NCBI GenBank assembly: GCA_045586925.1
Contig: JAZNBG010000013.1
Location: forward strand, 61,180-125,179
DNA length: 64,000 nt
Source: SIG440 sp045586925
GTDB lineage: Bacteria; Bacillota; Clostridia; Monoglobales; Monoglobaceae
Reading direction: 5' to 3'
Shown here: positions 48,924-57,159 of the stretch, one piece after another
How positions within the stretch are numbered: the first letter of the stretch is position 1
Layout: every line of letters begins with the position of its first letter
Made by a program: the position numbers and the translations under genes
The notes under the pieces: model-generated
Seen by the model: only the letters and a program-made list of their open reading frames with translations
What the model was told of the DNA's origin: nothing
Databases searched by the model: none

Positions 48924-49103
48924 TTAAGTAAATGATGATTTATTCTTATTTTACAATCCCTCAGTCACTTCGTGACAGCTTCCTTTACACAAGGGAGCCC
49001 AATAATGCCGTGCTTTGAGCCTTCCCTGTGTAAGGGAAGGTGGTACGCGAAGCGTGTCGGAAGGGTTGTTTGTAAAAACCTGGTTTAATCAGTGTTTACT
49101 TAA
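48924..49103. repeat. MITE-like element, copy B (180 bp)
   Basis: Terminal inverted repeats TTAAGTAAATGATGATT (48924-48940) and its imperfect complement (49087-49103). The left 43 bases differ from the reverse complement of copy A's right end at only two or so positions, and the right ends match likewise, so A and B are the same family in opposite orientation. The interior is shorter: TCAGTCACTTCGTGACAG and CTTCCC/GGGAAG type hairpins. It contains no ORF. It separates the VanW promoter from its gene. Confidence 0.75.
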
Positions 49104-49143
49104 GAGTATACGGCATATAAATTAATCGGAGAGTGAAAATCAG

Positions 49144-50919
49144 ATGAGTGAAAAAAACGAAAAAAATACTCCTGAACAAAAAAAGAAGTTACCAAAAGGT
49201 ATAATTGCCCTGATTGCGACAGTTTGTTGTCTTGTTGTGATCGCAGGGGGATTTTTTGTATATTCTGCGACATATGAGGGGGTTTATCCCAATGTCAAGG
49301 CGGCAGGAATTAATATGGGCGGACTGACGCGTGATGATGTGCGAAGACGTCTTGATATTGAATTTGAAAATATCGGGGCAGACAGGACAGTTTCTTTTGT
49401 CTGCGGCGAAAACAGCAAGGAAATTCTGCTGTCAGACATTGGTGCAGGGCTGAACAGCGAGAAAATTGCCGATGATGTCTATGCCATAGGCCGCGAAGGT
49501 GACTTTTTCGGCAGGGGAATTGCTATGCTTTGTGCAATGTTCCAAAAAACAGAGGTGCCGATTTCCGCAAAGGCAGATAACGCTGCAGTTGAAGAACTTA
49601 TTGACGAGGTTGCCGGAGAATTTGAAGTTCCTATGACCGAAACCACATATGAGGTTGAGGGCAACAATTTAACATTTATCAAGGGTAATCCCGGCAAAAT
49701 GGTTGACAGAGAAAAGATTGTTCGCCTGATAGCAGATGCTCTGGTTAACCCCGAAATTAACAAAATTGAACTTAAGGTTGAAAATGCGCAGCCCAAAGAG
49801 GTTGATTTAGATGTTTTATACAAGGAGCTTACCCAGCCCGTAACAAATGCAGAGTATGCCTTAAAGGATGGCGAGGTTGTTATTATTCCCCAAAAGGGCG
49901 GCATCAAGGTTGAAAAAAGTCAGCTTAAAAAGGCGCTGGAATCAAATGAAAAAAGATATACCATTGTGGTAGAGGCAGATTTACCCGATGTTACGGCGGA
50001 TGAACTGAAGGAATTGCTTTTCCGTGATGTTCTGGCAAGCTATTCGTCAGACTTTTCAACAAGCTCGGCATCACGTGCAAGCAATGTCAATCTTACTGCA
50101 AACCGCATTGACGGATATATTCTTATGCCGGGCGATGTGTTTTCGTATGATAAAACCGTGGGCAGACGTACAGCCGCCAACGGATACAAAGAGGCGGGCG
50201 TATACATAGGCAACAAGGTGGAGTCGGGTATCGGCGGCGGAATTTGCCAGACCTCGTCAACACTTTACTGCGCCGCACTTTATGCCAATCTTGAGATTGT
50301 TCAGCGTACGTCACACTCGCTGCCTGTGGCATATGTTCCTGCAGGAATGGATGCAACCATTGCCGAGGGTTATATTGATTTGAAGATTAAAAACAATACA
50401 GAATATCCGGTGAAAATCCGTGCAACTGTAAACGGCAGAAAGCTCACTTGCGACTTTTTGGGTGTTAAAGACCCTGATTTAAAGGTTGAAATTGTAAATA
50501 CCACAACCGCTGTTCTTGAGCCAGAGAACGAGATAACAGAAAATTCGGCAATTCCAACAGGCTACAAAAAAATAATTAACAAGGGTGCAAAAGGCTATCG
50601 CGTGGCATCAAAGCGAATTGTAAGGTCTAAAGGCGAGGTTATTAAGGAAGAAAAGCTGACAGGCAGCGTTTATCGTGCGGCAAACACCGAGGTAGAGGTT
50701 AACCCTGCAGATAAAGAAACACCGCTTGACACCCTTAAGGTTTATATCGAGGAAGAGTATAAAGCAGAACAGGAAAGATTGAAGGCAGAGGCAGAAAAGG
50801 CTGAAAGCCCTGAAATTTCTGAAAATCCTGAAGAACAGGAAAAGACCGAAATCGTAGTTGATGAAGAACCGACAGATGCTGTTGTGCCGGAAGTCAGTGT
50901 AGAAGATATAGCAGAATGA
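49144..50919 (+). CDS. VanW-family protein with peptidoglycan-binding domains
   Basis: A 591-residue protein with a cytoplasmic tail rich in Lys/Glu (1-20), one membrane helix (about 20-43, GIIALIATVCCLVVIAGGFF) and an extracellular part. Residues about 60-190 and 210-290 look like PG-binding-4 repeats, about 295-440 is the VanW domain (YDKTVGRRTAANGYKEAGVY, then GGGICQTSSTLYCAAL), and about 440-500 is G5-like. The C-terminal 50 residues are Glu/Pro-rich and probably disordered. The family is tied to the cell wall, but the reaction is unknown. CGGAGAG precedes the ATG by about 12 bases, and a strong terminator follows. Confidence 0.88.
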   Translation: MSEKNEKNTPEQKKKLPKGIIALIATVCCLVVIAGGFFVYSATYEGVYPNVKAAGINMGGLTRDDVRRRLDIEFENIGADRTVSFVCGENSKEILLSDIGAGLNSEKIADDVYAIGREGDFFGRGIAMLCAMFQKTEVPISAKADNAAVEELIDEVAGEFEVPMTETTYEVEGNNLTFIKGNPGKMVDREKIVRLIADALVNPEINKIELKVENAQPKEVDLDVLYKELTQPVTNAEYALKDGEVVIIPQKGGIKVEKSQLKKALESNEKRYTIVVEADLPDVTADELKELLFRDVLASYSSDFSTSSASRASNVNLTANRIDGYILMPGDVFSYDKTVGRRTAANGYKEAGVYIGNKVESGIGGGICQTSSTLYCAALYANLEIVQRTSHSLPVAYVPAGMDATIAEGYIDLKIKNNTEYPVKIRATVNGRKLTCDFLGVKDPDLKVEIVNTTTAVLEPENEITENSAIPTGYKKIINKGAKGYRVASKRIVRSKGEVIKEEKLTGSVYRAANTEVEVNPADKETPLDTLKVYIEEEYKAEQERLKAEAEKAESPEISENPEEQEKTEIVVDEEPTDAVVPEVSVEDIAE

Positions 50920-50923
50920 TTTA

Positions 50924-50952
50924 AAGGATGGTTAAAATTTTTAACCATCCTT
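50924..50952. terminator. Bidirectional terminator between VanW and amidase genes
   Basis: AAGGATGGTTAAAA (50924-50937) and its complement (50939-50952) form a 14 bp stem right after the VanW stop, with an A/T-rich apex. It lies between convergent genes and ends 10 bases before the amidase stop. Confidence 0.85.
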
Positions 50953-50962
50953 AATTTTAACA

Positions 50963-51475
50963 CTATGGTCTTGGCAGACCTACGGCGTTTACTATACCGT
51001 TAAAAATTGCGGCGGCAACGGCTCGCTGCCACGCAGGACTGTTGAGGTTAAGTGCCTCGGTTGCATTTGTAAGGTAGCCAAGCTCTACTAAGACGGCGGG
51101 CATATTTGTTCGCCTAAGAACCGCAAAATTTGCCTGCATAACACCACGGTTTCTTGAGCCAAGCTCAGATGCAACTGAGTCAACAATTGACTGCGCCAGC
51201 CTTTCAGAAGTTCCGCCAAGGCGGTATACATATGCTTCAACACCGCTTGCAGCAGGATTTTGCGAACTGTTGGTGTGGATGCTTATAAAATAATCCGCAC
51301 CCCAGTTGTTGGCAGTTTGTGCACGGTTGCGCAGGTCGGCATTTTTGTTTTCAAGGACGTTTTCGTCGCTTGTTGTGCGGTAAAGTCTTACGTCATAGCC
51401 TGCCTCGCGCAAAAGTCTTGCAAGCTCCAGCGAAACGTTAAGGTTAACAAATTCTTCGGTAACGCCGTTGCCCAC
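50963..51475 (-). CDS. N-acetylmuramoyl-L-alanine amidase (Amidase_3), 5' end defective
   Basis: The 170 residues from GTG 51475 cover most of a zinc amidase that cuts the lactyl-peptide bond of peptidoglycan: GVTEEFVNLNVSLELA (Glu ligand), FISIHTNSS (His ligand) and VLVELGYLTN (catalytic Glu). The first zinc ligand, the His of GHGG, is not in this frame portion. It is present just upstream in the same frame as SPHGGPDPGAV, but that stretch begins after a TAG (51527-51529) with no ATG, GTG or TTG before it. Either translation starts at CTG 51524 or the gene has lost its 5' end and signal peptide. Cytoplasmic location would be useless for this enzyme, so I favour a decaying gene. Confidence 0.7.
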   Translation of the reverse strand: MGNGVTEEFVNLNVSLELARLLREAGYDVRLYRTTSDENVLENKNADLRNRAQTANNWGADYFISIHTNSSQNPAASGVEAYVYRLGGTSERLAQSIVDSVASELGSRNRGVMQANFAVLRRTNMPAVLVELGYLTNATEALNLNSPAWQRAVAAAIFNGIVNAVGLPRP

Positions 51476-51584
51476 AGCTCCGGGGTCGGGACCGCCGTGT
51501 GGGGAATGGGTCTTAACAAAAAACAGCTATCTGATATTCAAAAAATAGTATAAATTGTGATAAAGAAATGCAAAACAAAAATGC

Positions 51585-51613
51585 TTGTAAAAAAATAATG
51601 CGTATGCTATAAT
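51585..51613 (+). promoter_or_regulatory. Promoter of the AlbA-type regulator
   Basis: TTGTAA (51585-51590), 17 bp spacer, TATAAT (51608-51613), about 40 bases before the start codon. Confidence 0.7.
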
Positions 51614-51655
51614 ATTTTAAAGTGATGCTATTCGTTCCGTTGGAGGGCAAATGAT

Positions 51656-53101
51656 ATGCTTAATTATAACGAAATTGAAAAATACAGAGAGAATAACAGA
51701 ATTGAAGCTAAAAAGGCTTTAGGAGGACTTCCTCAAAGCATATGGGAGACATATTCTGCTTTTGCCAATACTATGGGCGGAATCATATTGCTTGGGGTGG
51801 AAGAAGATGAAGCTAACTCTTTGCATCCGCTTAAATTACCCAATCCCGATAAACTTATAAAAGAATTCTGGAATATAATAAATAATCCGAACAAGGTTAA
51901 CTTGAACATACTGAGTGAAAGGCACCTTAAGAAGATAGAGGACGGGGATAAGACTATTATTGCAATAACTGTTCCCAGAGCACAAAGAACAGACAAGCCT
52001 ATCTATATCGACGGTAATCCAATGACAGGCACATACCGCAGAGATGGTGAAGGAGACTATAAATGTCCTAAAGATGTTGTTCAGGGGATGATGCGGGATG
52101 CCGCAGTTAAAACACAGGATATGCAAGTGTTATCGGAAATGTCACTTGATGTTTTTGATTACGAATGTGTAAAGCGGTATCGTCAGCGTATGAGGACATA
52201 CCGCCCCGGGCATGTCTGGGAAGAACTTGATGATAACGAATTTTTATATCGACTCGGTGGCATAGGTCGTGATGAAAGCGGAAACATGCATCCAACAGCC
52301 GCCGGTCTGTTGATGTTTGGATTTGAATATGAAATAGTAAAAGAATTTCCGTCATATTTTCTGGACTATCAGGAGAATTTTAATGAAGAAACAAGATGGA
52401 CTGATAGGATTATTTCATCTTCAGGTGATTGGAACGGAAATATTTATGATTTCTATTTTAAAGTTTATAATAAGATTGCTCAAGGGTTAAAGGTTCCATT
52501 TAAACTTGAGGGTGGAGACAGGATAGACGATACTCCTATTCATCAGGCTATCAGAGAAGCTCTTGCAAATGCTATTATAAATGCAGACTATTATGGGAAA
52601 TCGGGAGTTGTTGTTAAACGGAACACCGACGGAATAGAAATATCTAACCCCGGTGGGTTCAGAATGAATATTGAAGATGCAAAAAGCGGTGGTGTATCCG
52701 ACCCTCGTAATGCAACGCTTATGAAAATGTTTAATCTTATAAACATAGGTGAGCGTGCAGGCAGCGGTATTCCTAAAATTTATAAGATATGGGAAAAGCA
52801 AGGCTTTAAGGTGCCGGAACTAACGGAAGCATTTAATCCTGACAGAATTGTTTTATCGTTGCAGATTGAAAAAAGTGCCGATAAAAAAGTGCCGATAAAA
52901 AGTACCGATAAAACAGTAATTAAAAAAGAATTAATCATAGAATATTTAACAGAAAACCCAACTGCAAAAACGGTTGAAATTTCCGAACTTATCGGAACGG
53001 GTGACAGAAGAACAAGAATTATTCTGAAAGAAATGATCGAAGAAGGTATTCTTGAAACTGATGGCAGCAACAGAAACAGAGTTTATATGTTAAAGAGATA
53101 A
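51656..53101 (+). CDS. AlbA/Schlafen-type DNA-binding ATPase-like regulator
   Basis: A 481-residue protein of the COG2865 group. The N-terminal AlbA_2 domain (about 1-150) starts ENNRIEAKKALGGLPQSIWE and includes FANTMGGIILLGVEED. A GHKL-type segment follows (EALANAIINADYYGKSGVVV about 302-321, IEISNPGGFRM, GERAGSGIPKIY) and a C-terminal winged helix (KTVEISELIGTGDRRTRIIL). Such proteins are common in mobile elements and accessory islands and are thought to be regulators. Here it opens the AT-rich region. GGAGG precedes the ATG. The RKL of known active forms cannot be checked. Confidence 0.8.
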   Translation: MLNYNEIEKYRENNRIEAKKALGGLPQSIWETYSAFANTMGGIILLGVEEDEANSLHPLKLPNPDKLIKEFWNIINNPNKVNLNILSERHLKKIEDGDKTIIAITVPRAQRTDKPIYIDGNPMTGTYRRDGEGDYKCPKDVVQGMMRDAAVKTQDMQVLSEMSLDVFDYECVKRYRQRMRTYRPGHVWEELDDNEFLYRLGGIGRDESGNMHPTAAGLLMFGFEYEIVKEFPSYFLDYQENFNEETRWTDRIISSSGDWNGNIYDFYFKVYNKIAQGLKVPFKLEGGDRIDDTPIHQAIREALANAIINADYYGKSGVVVKRNTDGIEISNPGGFRMNIEDAKSGGVSDPRNATLMKMFNLINIGERAGSGIPKIYKIWEKQGFKVPELTEAFNPDRIVLSLQIEKSADKKVPIKSTDKTVIKKELIIEYLTENPTAKTVEISELIGTGDRRTRIILKEMIEEGILETDGSNRNRVYMLKR

Positions 53102-53135
53102 AAATATTGTGGAGAGAAAGATTAAGATATTGCAT

Positions 53136-53172
53136 AAAAGGAAGCTTAGCAAATGTGTTAATGCTTCCTTTT
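53136..53172 (+). terminator. Terminator after the AlbA-type gene
   Basis: AAAAGGAAGC (53136-53145) and GCTTCCTTTT (53163-53172) form a perfect 10 bp stem with A and T runs built in, 35 bases past the stop. Confidence 0.8.
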
Positions 53173-53208
53173 GGTTTATATAAAAATAGTTAAAACGGAG
53201 GAGATAAG

Positions 53209-54087
53209 ATGATTAAACATACAACAAAAAAGGAAAAGGATTTTGTGCAGATACCCAACAGCATCTTTGCAAGTAACGGAATAAGTCTGAAAGCAAAAGG
53301 ATTACTTTCGCTTATGCTGTCTTTGCCCGATAGCTGGAATTTCAGCATTGAGGGAATAGCAAGCAGATGTAAAGAAAGCAGGCAGAGTATTGCTACTGCC
53401 GTAAAAGAACTTGAAGATGCGGGCTACATAAAAAGAAGTATGGTTCGGGATGAAAAAGGAAAAATACAAAAGATGGAATATGAGATTTTTGAAAAACCGG
53501 TTACATTAACTGAAACCGAGGTACAGTACGACCAAGAGCCGGATTTAGATGAGGTTGAAAATCCATCCGTGGAAAACCCGATGATGGAGTCGCAATTGAT
53601 GGATACGCCGCACACGGGAAATGCACGTGTAAATAATAACATAATATATAAAACAAGAAATAGTAATATTACATCTATTAATAATCCATCAAATCCTATC
53701 AAATCAGGAAACAAAGTAAGTATAAGGTTGGTAGAGTTGGATATGTGCAGACAAAACATAAAAGAAAACATTGAGTATGATATTTTGGTTGAAGAGGATC
53801 CCGTGCATAAAGGGATGATTGATGAGATTGTGGAAATTATGACGGAAATAATCTGCTCCAACAGAACGGAAATAATAATTTCGGGAAATACATATCAGAC
53901 AGAGTATGTGAAACGCAAATTTTTGAGTATTAACAGAGAACATATTGAGTATATCATATCGTGCATAAGCAAAAATACAACCAAAATCGGAAATATAAAA
54001 CAATATCTGATTTCTACGATTTTCAATGCCCCAAATACCATTGACAGCTATTACACAACCTTGGTGAAACATAATATGTATGGCTGA
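53209..54087 (+). CDS. RepA-like replication initiator / helix-turn-helix protein of a mobile element
   Basis: A 292-residue protein. The first 100 residues (FVQIPNSIFASNGISLKAKG, then LSLMLSLPDSWNFSIEGIAS and SIATAVKELEDAGYIKRS) are the winged helix typical of replication initiators and relaxase-linked regulators of integrative elements. Residues about 110-165 are Asn/Pro/Glu-rich linker, and about 170-292 form a helical domain of the DUF6017 type (IDEIVEIMTEIICSNRTEII). It normally lies next to replication or transfer genes; here those are missing, so the element may be a remnant. CGGAGGAG precedes the ATG. A cluster of palindromes lies 1.4 kb downstream. Confidence 0.75.
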   Translation: MIKHTTKKEKDFVQIPNSIFASNGISLKAKGLLSLMLSLPDSWNFSIEGIASRCKESRQSIATAVKELEDAGYIKRSMVRDEKGKIQKMEYEIFEKPVTLTETEVQYDQEPDLDEVENPSVENPMMESQLMDTPHTGNARVNNNIIYKTRNSNITSINNPSNPIKSGNKVSIRLVELDMCRQNIKENIEYDILVEEDPVHKGMIDEIVEIMTEIICSNRTEIIISGNTYQTEYVKRKFLSINREHIEYIISCISKNTTKIGNIKQYLISTIFNAPNTIDSYYTTLVKHNMYG

Positions 54088-54206
54088 AAATAAGTAGTTT
54101 AAAGAAATTATTTGTTTTTAGTAAAAAAAAAATAAGAATTTATGGGAAATATTCGTGAAAAAAGTTAATAAAATTCAATAGTTTTTTCTGGAATGAGCAA
54201 AAACTG

Positions 54207-54235
54207 TTGACGGGAAGATTTTTTTGTGTTAATAT
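54207..54235 (+). promoter_or_regulatory. Promoter of the first AAA ATPase gene
   Basis: TTGACG (54207-54212), 17 bp spacer, TAATAT (54230-54235), 25 bases before the start codon. Confidence 0.7.
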
Positions 54236-54259
54236 AGACTAAAAGAGGTGAAACAAAAA

Positions 54260-55462
54260 ATGATTCAGAGAAAAGAATACGTAAATAATTTAATAGCCTT
54301 AAAAGATAAACAGGTTATAAAGGTTATTACCGGTGTCAGAAGATGCGGTAAATCCACCTTGTTTGAGTTATATATTGAACATTTAAAGCAGACGGGTGTT
54401 GAGGAAAACCAAATTATATCGGTTAATCTTGAAGATCTAGAAAATGCCGATTTGCTTGATTATAAACTGTTATACAACTATATAACCTCAAAACTTGTTT
54501 CGGGCAAAAAAAATTATATTTTTATTGATGAAGTTCAGAAGTGTAATGGATTTGAAAAAGCGGTTGACAGCCTTTTTATAAAGAAAAACTGTGATGTTTA
54601 TATTACGGGTTCAAATGCTTATTTGCTTTCAGGAGAACTTGCAACCTTGCTTTCGGGAAGATACATTCAAATTGATATGTTGCCTTTTTCTTTTAAAGAA
54701 TACTATGAAGCAACAAATACAAGTGGCAAGAGTAAAAGGGAACTTTTTGACAGCTACTTAAGATATGGTTCATTCCCCTATGTTTCGTATCTTGAAAATG
54801 ATGAAAAGGTTATAAACCAGTATATTGAAGGTATTTATAATACCATTCTTTTAAAAGATGTTGCAACCCGAGAGAAAATAAACGATGTATCTGTATTGGA
54901 AAACATATTGAAAACGGTTGCTTCAAGCATAGGAAGTCCTATTTCAACAAAGAAAATAAGTGATACGCTTATATCAAGCGGAAGAAAAATTTCTCCCAAT
55001 ACGGTTGAAGCGTATATCCGAGCATTGACAGATAGTTATATTCTTTATAATGCCACTAGATATGATATAAAGGGCAGACAATTTTTAAAGACACTTGGCA
55101 AGTATTACTTTGTAGATAGCGGTATCAGAAATCATATTATAAGACAATCGGCAGGCGATTTGGGACATCTTCTTGAAAATGTGGTTTATCTTGAATTGCT
55201 CAGAAGAAAAAATAGGGTTCATATTGGAAAGCTTGCTGAGAAAGAAGTGGATTTTGTTGCAACGTCTATGAATGAGGTTGAATATTATCAGGTTTCTGCA
55301 AGTGTAATTGATGAAAAGACTTTAGAACGTGAATTGGCACCACTACAGGAGATAAAAGATAATTATCCTAAAATTCTGTTAACTCTTGATGATATTGGCA
55401 ACGGAGCAAATTATGAGGGCATAAAGCAAATAAATGTGATTGATTGGTTGTTGGCAATTTAA
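54260..55462 (+). CDS. AAA_14 / DUF4143 ATP-binding protein
   Basis: A 400-residue protein. Walker A is GVRRCGKST (near residue 26), Walker B IFIDEVQKC (about 90-98), and sensor region VYITGSNAYLLSGELATLLSGRY. The C-terminal part (about 200-400) matches the DUF4143 layout with a nuclease-like core ending EKEVDFVATS...EYYQVSA. These proteins are very common in anaerobes and mobile elements, but their role is not established; nucleic-acid or stress-related action is suggested by the fold. ATG 54260 follows GAGGTG by 9 bases; GTG 54248 is part of that site. Confidence 0.85.
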   Translation: MIQRKEYVNNLIALKDKQVIKVITGVRRCGKSTLFELYIEHLKQTGVEENQIISVNLEDLENADLLDYKLLYNYITSKLVSGKKNYIFIDEVQKCNGFEKAVDSLFIKKNCDVYITGSNAYLLSGELATLLSGRYIQIDMLPFSFKEYYEATNTSGKSKRELFDSYLRYGSFPYVSYLENDEKVINQYIEGIYNTILLKDVATREKINDVSVLENILKTVASSIGSPISTKKISDTLISSGRKISPNTVEAYIRALTDSYILYNATRYDIKGRQFLKTLGKYYFVDSGIRNHIIRQSAGDLGHLLENVVYLELLRRKNRVHIGKLAEKEVDFVATSMNEVEYYQVSASVIDEKTLERELAPLQEIKDNYPKILLTLDDIGNGANYEGIKQINVIDWLLAI

Positions 55463-55487
55463 TTGTGTTACTTTGGATTATATAGGG

Positions 55488-55581
55488 TTAATGCGTAATA
55501 ATACGTATTAGCAAAATTAAGAACAGAATAACTGGGATTTTAATACGCAATAATACGTCCTATTACGCATTATTGCGTATT
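55488..55581. repeat. Cluster of palindromes built from GCGTAATAATACG units
   Basis: TAATACGTATTA (55499-55510) is a perfect palindrome next to AATGCGTAATA. At 55542-55554 and 55569-55581 a 13 bp inverted repeat AATACGCAATAAT/ATTATTGCGTATT encloses ACGTCC and TATTACGC. The same GCGTAAT/ATTACGC word occurs at least five times in 94 bp, in both directions. Such iteron-like clustering, in AT-rich DNA close to a RepA-like gene, fits an origin or a multi-site operator. No ORF overlaps it, and the stretch from 55463 to 55746 holds nothing else clear. Confidence 0.6.
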
Positions 55582-55746
55582 ATAAGTTCGTGCATAGTTT
55601 GCCAGAGGAAAACTTGATATAAATAATATTTTAGTGTATAAAGGATATAACGAAATCGGCAAATATTAAATAAAACATATGTAGGAACGTACAAAAATTG
55701 AAATGAAAGGAATATGCGATAAAATCTTCGCAGATGGTTGATAATT

Positions 55747-55911
55747 ATGAAAATGGAGACTATAACAGTAAATATTGAAACTGATTTATATGAGAAGGCA
55801 AAATCTATTTTTGAAAAGGAAGGTTATACCGTTGAAGAAGCAGTAGTACTGTTTTTTAAAGCTTGTATTGCTTGTGGTGGATTGCCTTTTTCTGTTACAG
55901 AGGATATGTGA
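55747..55911 (+). CDS. RelB/DinJ-type antitoxin, short
   Basis: A 54-residue protein, METITVNIETDLYEKAKSIF and so on, ending GGLPFSVTEDM. The N-terminal ribbon-helix-helix (about 4-45) and the closing GGLPF motif are typical of RelB/DinJ antitoxins, which repress their operon and neutralise a RelE/YafQ RNase. Here the usual toxin gene does not follow; only 218 bases of non-coding sequence lie downstream. It is either an orphan or the remnant of a toxin-antitoxin pair. An ATG at 55747 or 55753 could start it; no strong ribosome site is seen. Confidence 0.7.
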   Translation: MKMETITVNIETDLYEKAKSIFEKEGYTVEEAVVLFFKACIACGGLPFSVTEDM

Positions 55912-56129
55912 TGCACATTTGAGTAGAAAAAATTGTCCCTTATATTTCAATGAAAATAATATCGGAAAAGTATGTCGGAAAATACGGTTTTCTTATCCCA
56001 TCATAGAAAACCTTGTAATATCAAGGGTTTGAGGTCGATTTTTGAAGAAAAAATGTCCCGGGTTATATATTAAGGGACAAAAGATATACAGAAAGAAGCG
56101 AGGTATAGTGCAAAAAAACCGATACAATA

Positions 56130-56561
56130 ATGATACGTATTTTAGAGTTGATTTCGTTGCTTGGTGAGGCAACTTCGGACGAAATAAAAAAGTTTTCAAG
56201 CAGTGTATCGTATGCAGAAAAAATGATAACTTCTATGAAAAAAGAGTCCTACATAAAGAACTTAAAAAACGAAAATAAGTCAACATTCAGACTTACTCAA
56301 AAAGGCAAGAAATATCGTGCGGATAATTTGCCGGAGATATTAGATGAATCATTTTTGGGTCAGACACTACAGACCCCACAGACTTTATCAGAAAACAACT
56401 CTGGAATTTGTACATCTGTGGAAATAAAGAACAGGATTCCTAATCATAAAAAAGATATTGATTCAAGAGCTTTGGGGATACTGGTTTCTTTTGGTAGAAT
56501 ATACGGTGTACATTATACACTCGAAGGGGAATGTAACAGGTTTCATAACAAAGATTATTAA
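56130..56561 (+). CDS. Winged-helix protein, perhaps truncated
   Basis: A 143-residue basic protein. The N-terminal 75 residues (ILELISLLGEATSDEIKKFS, SVSYAEKMITSMKKE, FRLTQKGKKYRADN) are a clear winged helix of the kind seen in transfer-region regulators. The C-terminal segment SRALGILVSFGRIYGVHYTL looks like the beginning of a second domain that then stops, and fragmentary reading frames follow for 500 bases. I suspect a gene cut short by a frameshift or deletion. GCGAGG lies about 28 bases upstream, so the ribosome site is unclear. Confidence 0.55.
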   Translation: MIRILELISLLGEATSDEIKKFSSSVSYAEKMITSMKKESYIKNLKNENKSTFRLTQKGKKYRADNLPEILDESFLGQTLQTPQTLSENNSGICTSVEIKNRIPNHKKDIDSRALGILVSFGRIYGVHYTLEGECNRFHNKDY

Positions 56562-56699
56562 ACAGTCAATTCATTAAATTACGGCGGCGGAGAGCTGTTT
56601 CTTCGCCACAATTTTTTTGGAGGCGGATTTTGTGAATAAGAGCTGCACAAGTTATCAGAACATAGGTAAGTTTATAAAATAGCTTAAACATTAACTTCA

Positions 56700-57041
56700 G
56701 AAATTTTATACACATTACCTGTAGTGTTTGTAAAAATAAAAAAGGGTTATGTTGTGGCGATATACTTGTGAGCTTTGATAAAAATGGAGCACCGGTCTTT
56801 ATATCTGTTGCTGATGCCAACTGTATCTTTGCAACACTCGTAGACAAAAGCGAATGTCTCTGCGAAATAAGTAATAGAGATATCTGTGCCGAAATCGGTG
56901 CATCTAAAAGTTAACGAAGAATACAATCTGTATTTCAAAAAAAGCACATTTATAACCGAAGAATGTAGCGATTGGCTCAAAAATAAAATTCTTTCAGAAA
57001 ACTTTCTTGGATTTGAGCTGGTTGGGGGAGGCCAAGTGTAG
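56700..57041 (+). pseudogene. Remnant reading frames of a degraded gene
   Basis: Two consecutive stretches in neighbouring frames look coding: one ends at 56914 (CSVCKNKKGLCCGDILVSFD, DKNGAPVFISVADANC, with five cysteines) and the next ends at 57041 (VHLKVNEEYNLYFKKSTFIT, ECSDWLKNKILSENFLGFEL). Neither has a good start. I cannot name the parent family. The rest of 56562-57159 (598 bases) shows no gene, apart from the promoter at 57093-57137. Confidence 0.35.
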
Positions 57042-57092
57042 AATGAAAGCTCATTCATTTCAAATACTATATCAATAAATACATATAGTATA

Positions 57093-57137
57093 ATTTTAAC
57101 TTATAAACTTGACAAACTAAGTTAAATAAGTTAAAAT
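57093..57137 (+). promoter_or_regulatory. Promoter of the second ATPase gene within a long inverted repeat
   Basis: TTGACA (57109-57114), 17 bp spacer, TAAAAT (57132-57137). ATTTTAACTTAT (57093-57104) and its perfect complement ATAAGTTAAAAT (57126-57137) enclose the -35 box, and AAACTT/AAGTT extend the match inwards. The right arm covers the -10 box. The word AACTTA is also the core of the operators in front of the fic gene. Confidence 0.75.
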
Positions 57138-57159
57138 CAATATCAAGGAGGTATTTTAT

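Noticed and set aside
55993..56199. Minus-strand frame of 68 codons (MKTFLFRPKLPH...)
   Set aside because: Low-complexity Phe/Pro/Leu composition, no ribosome site, and it overlaps the start of the winged-helix gene.
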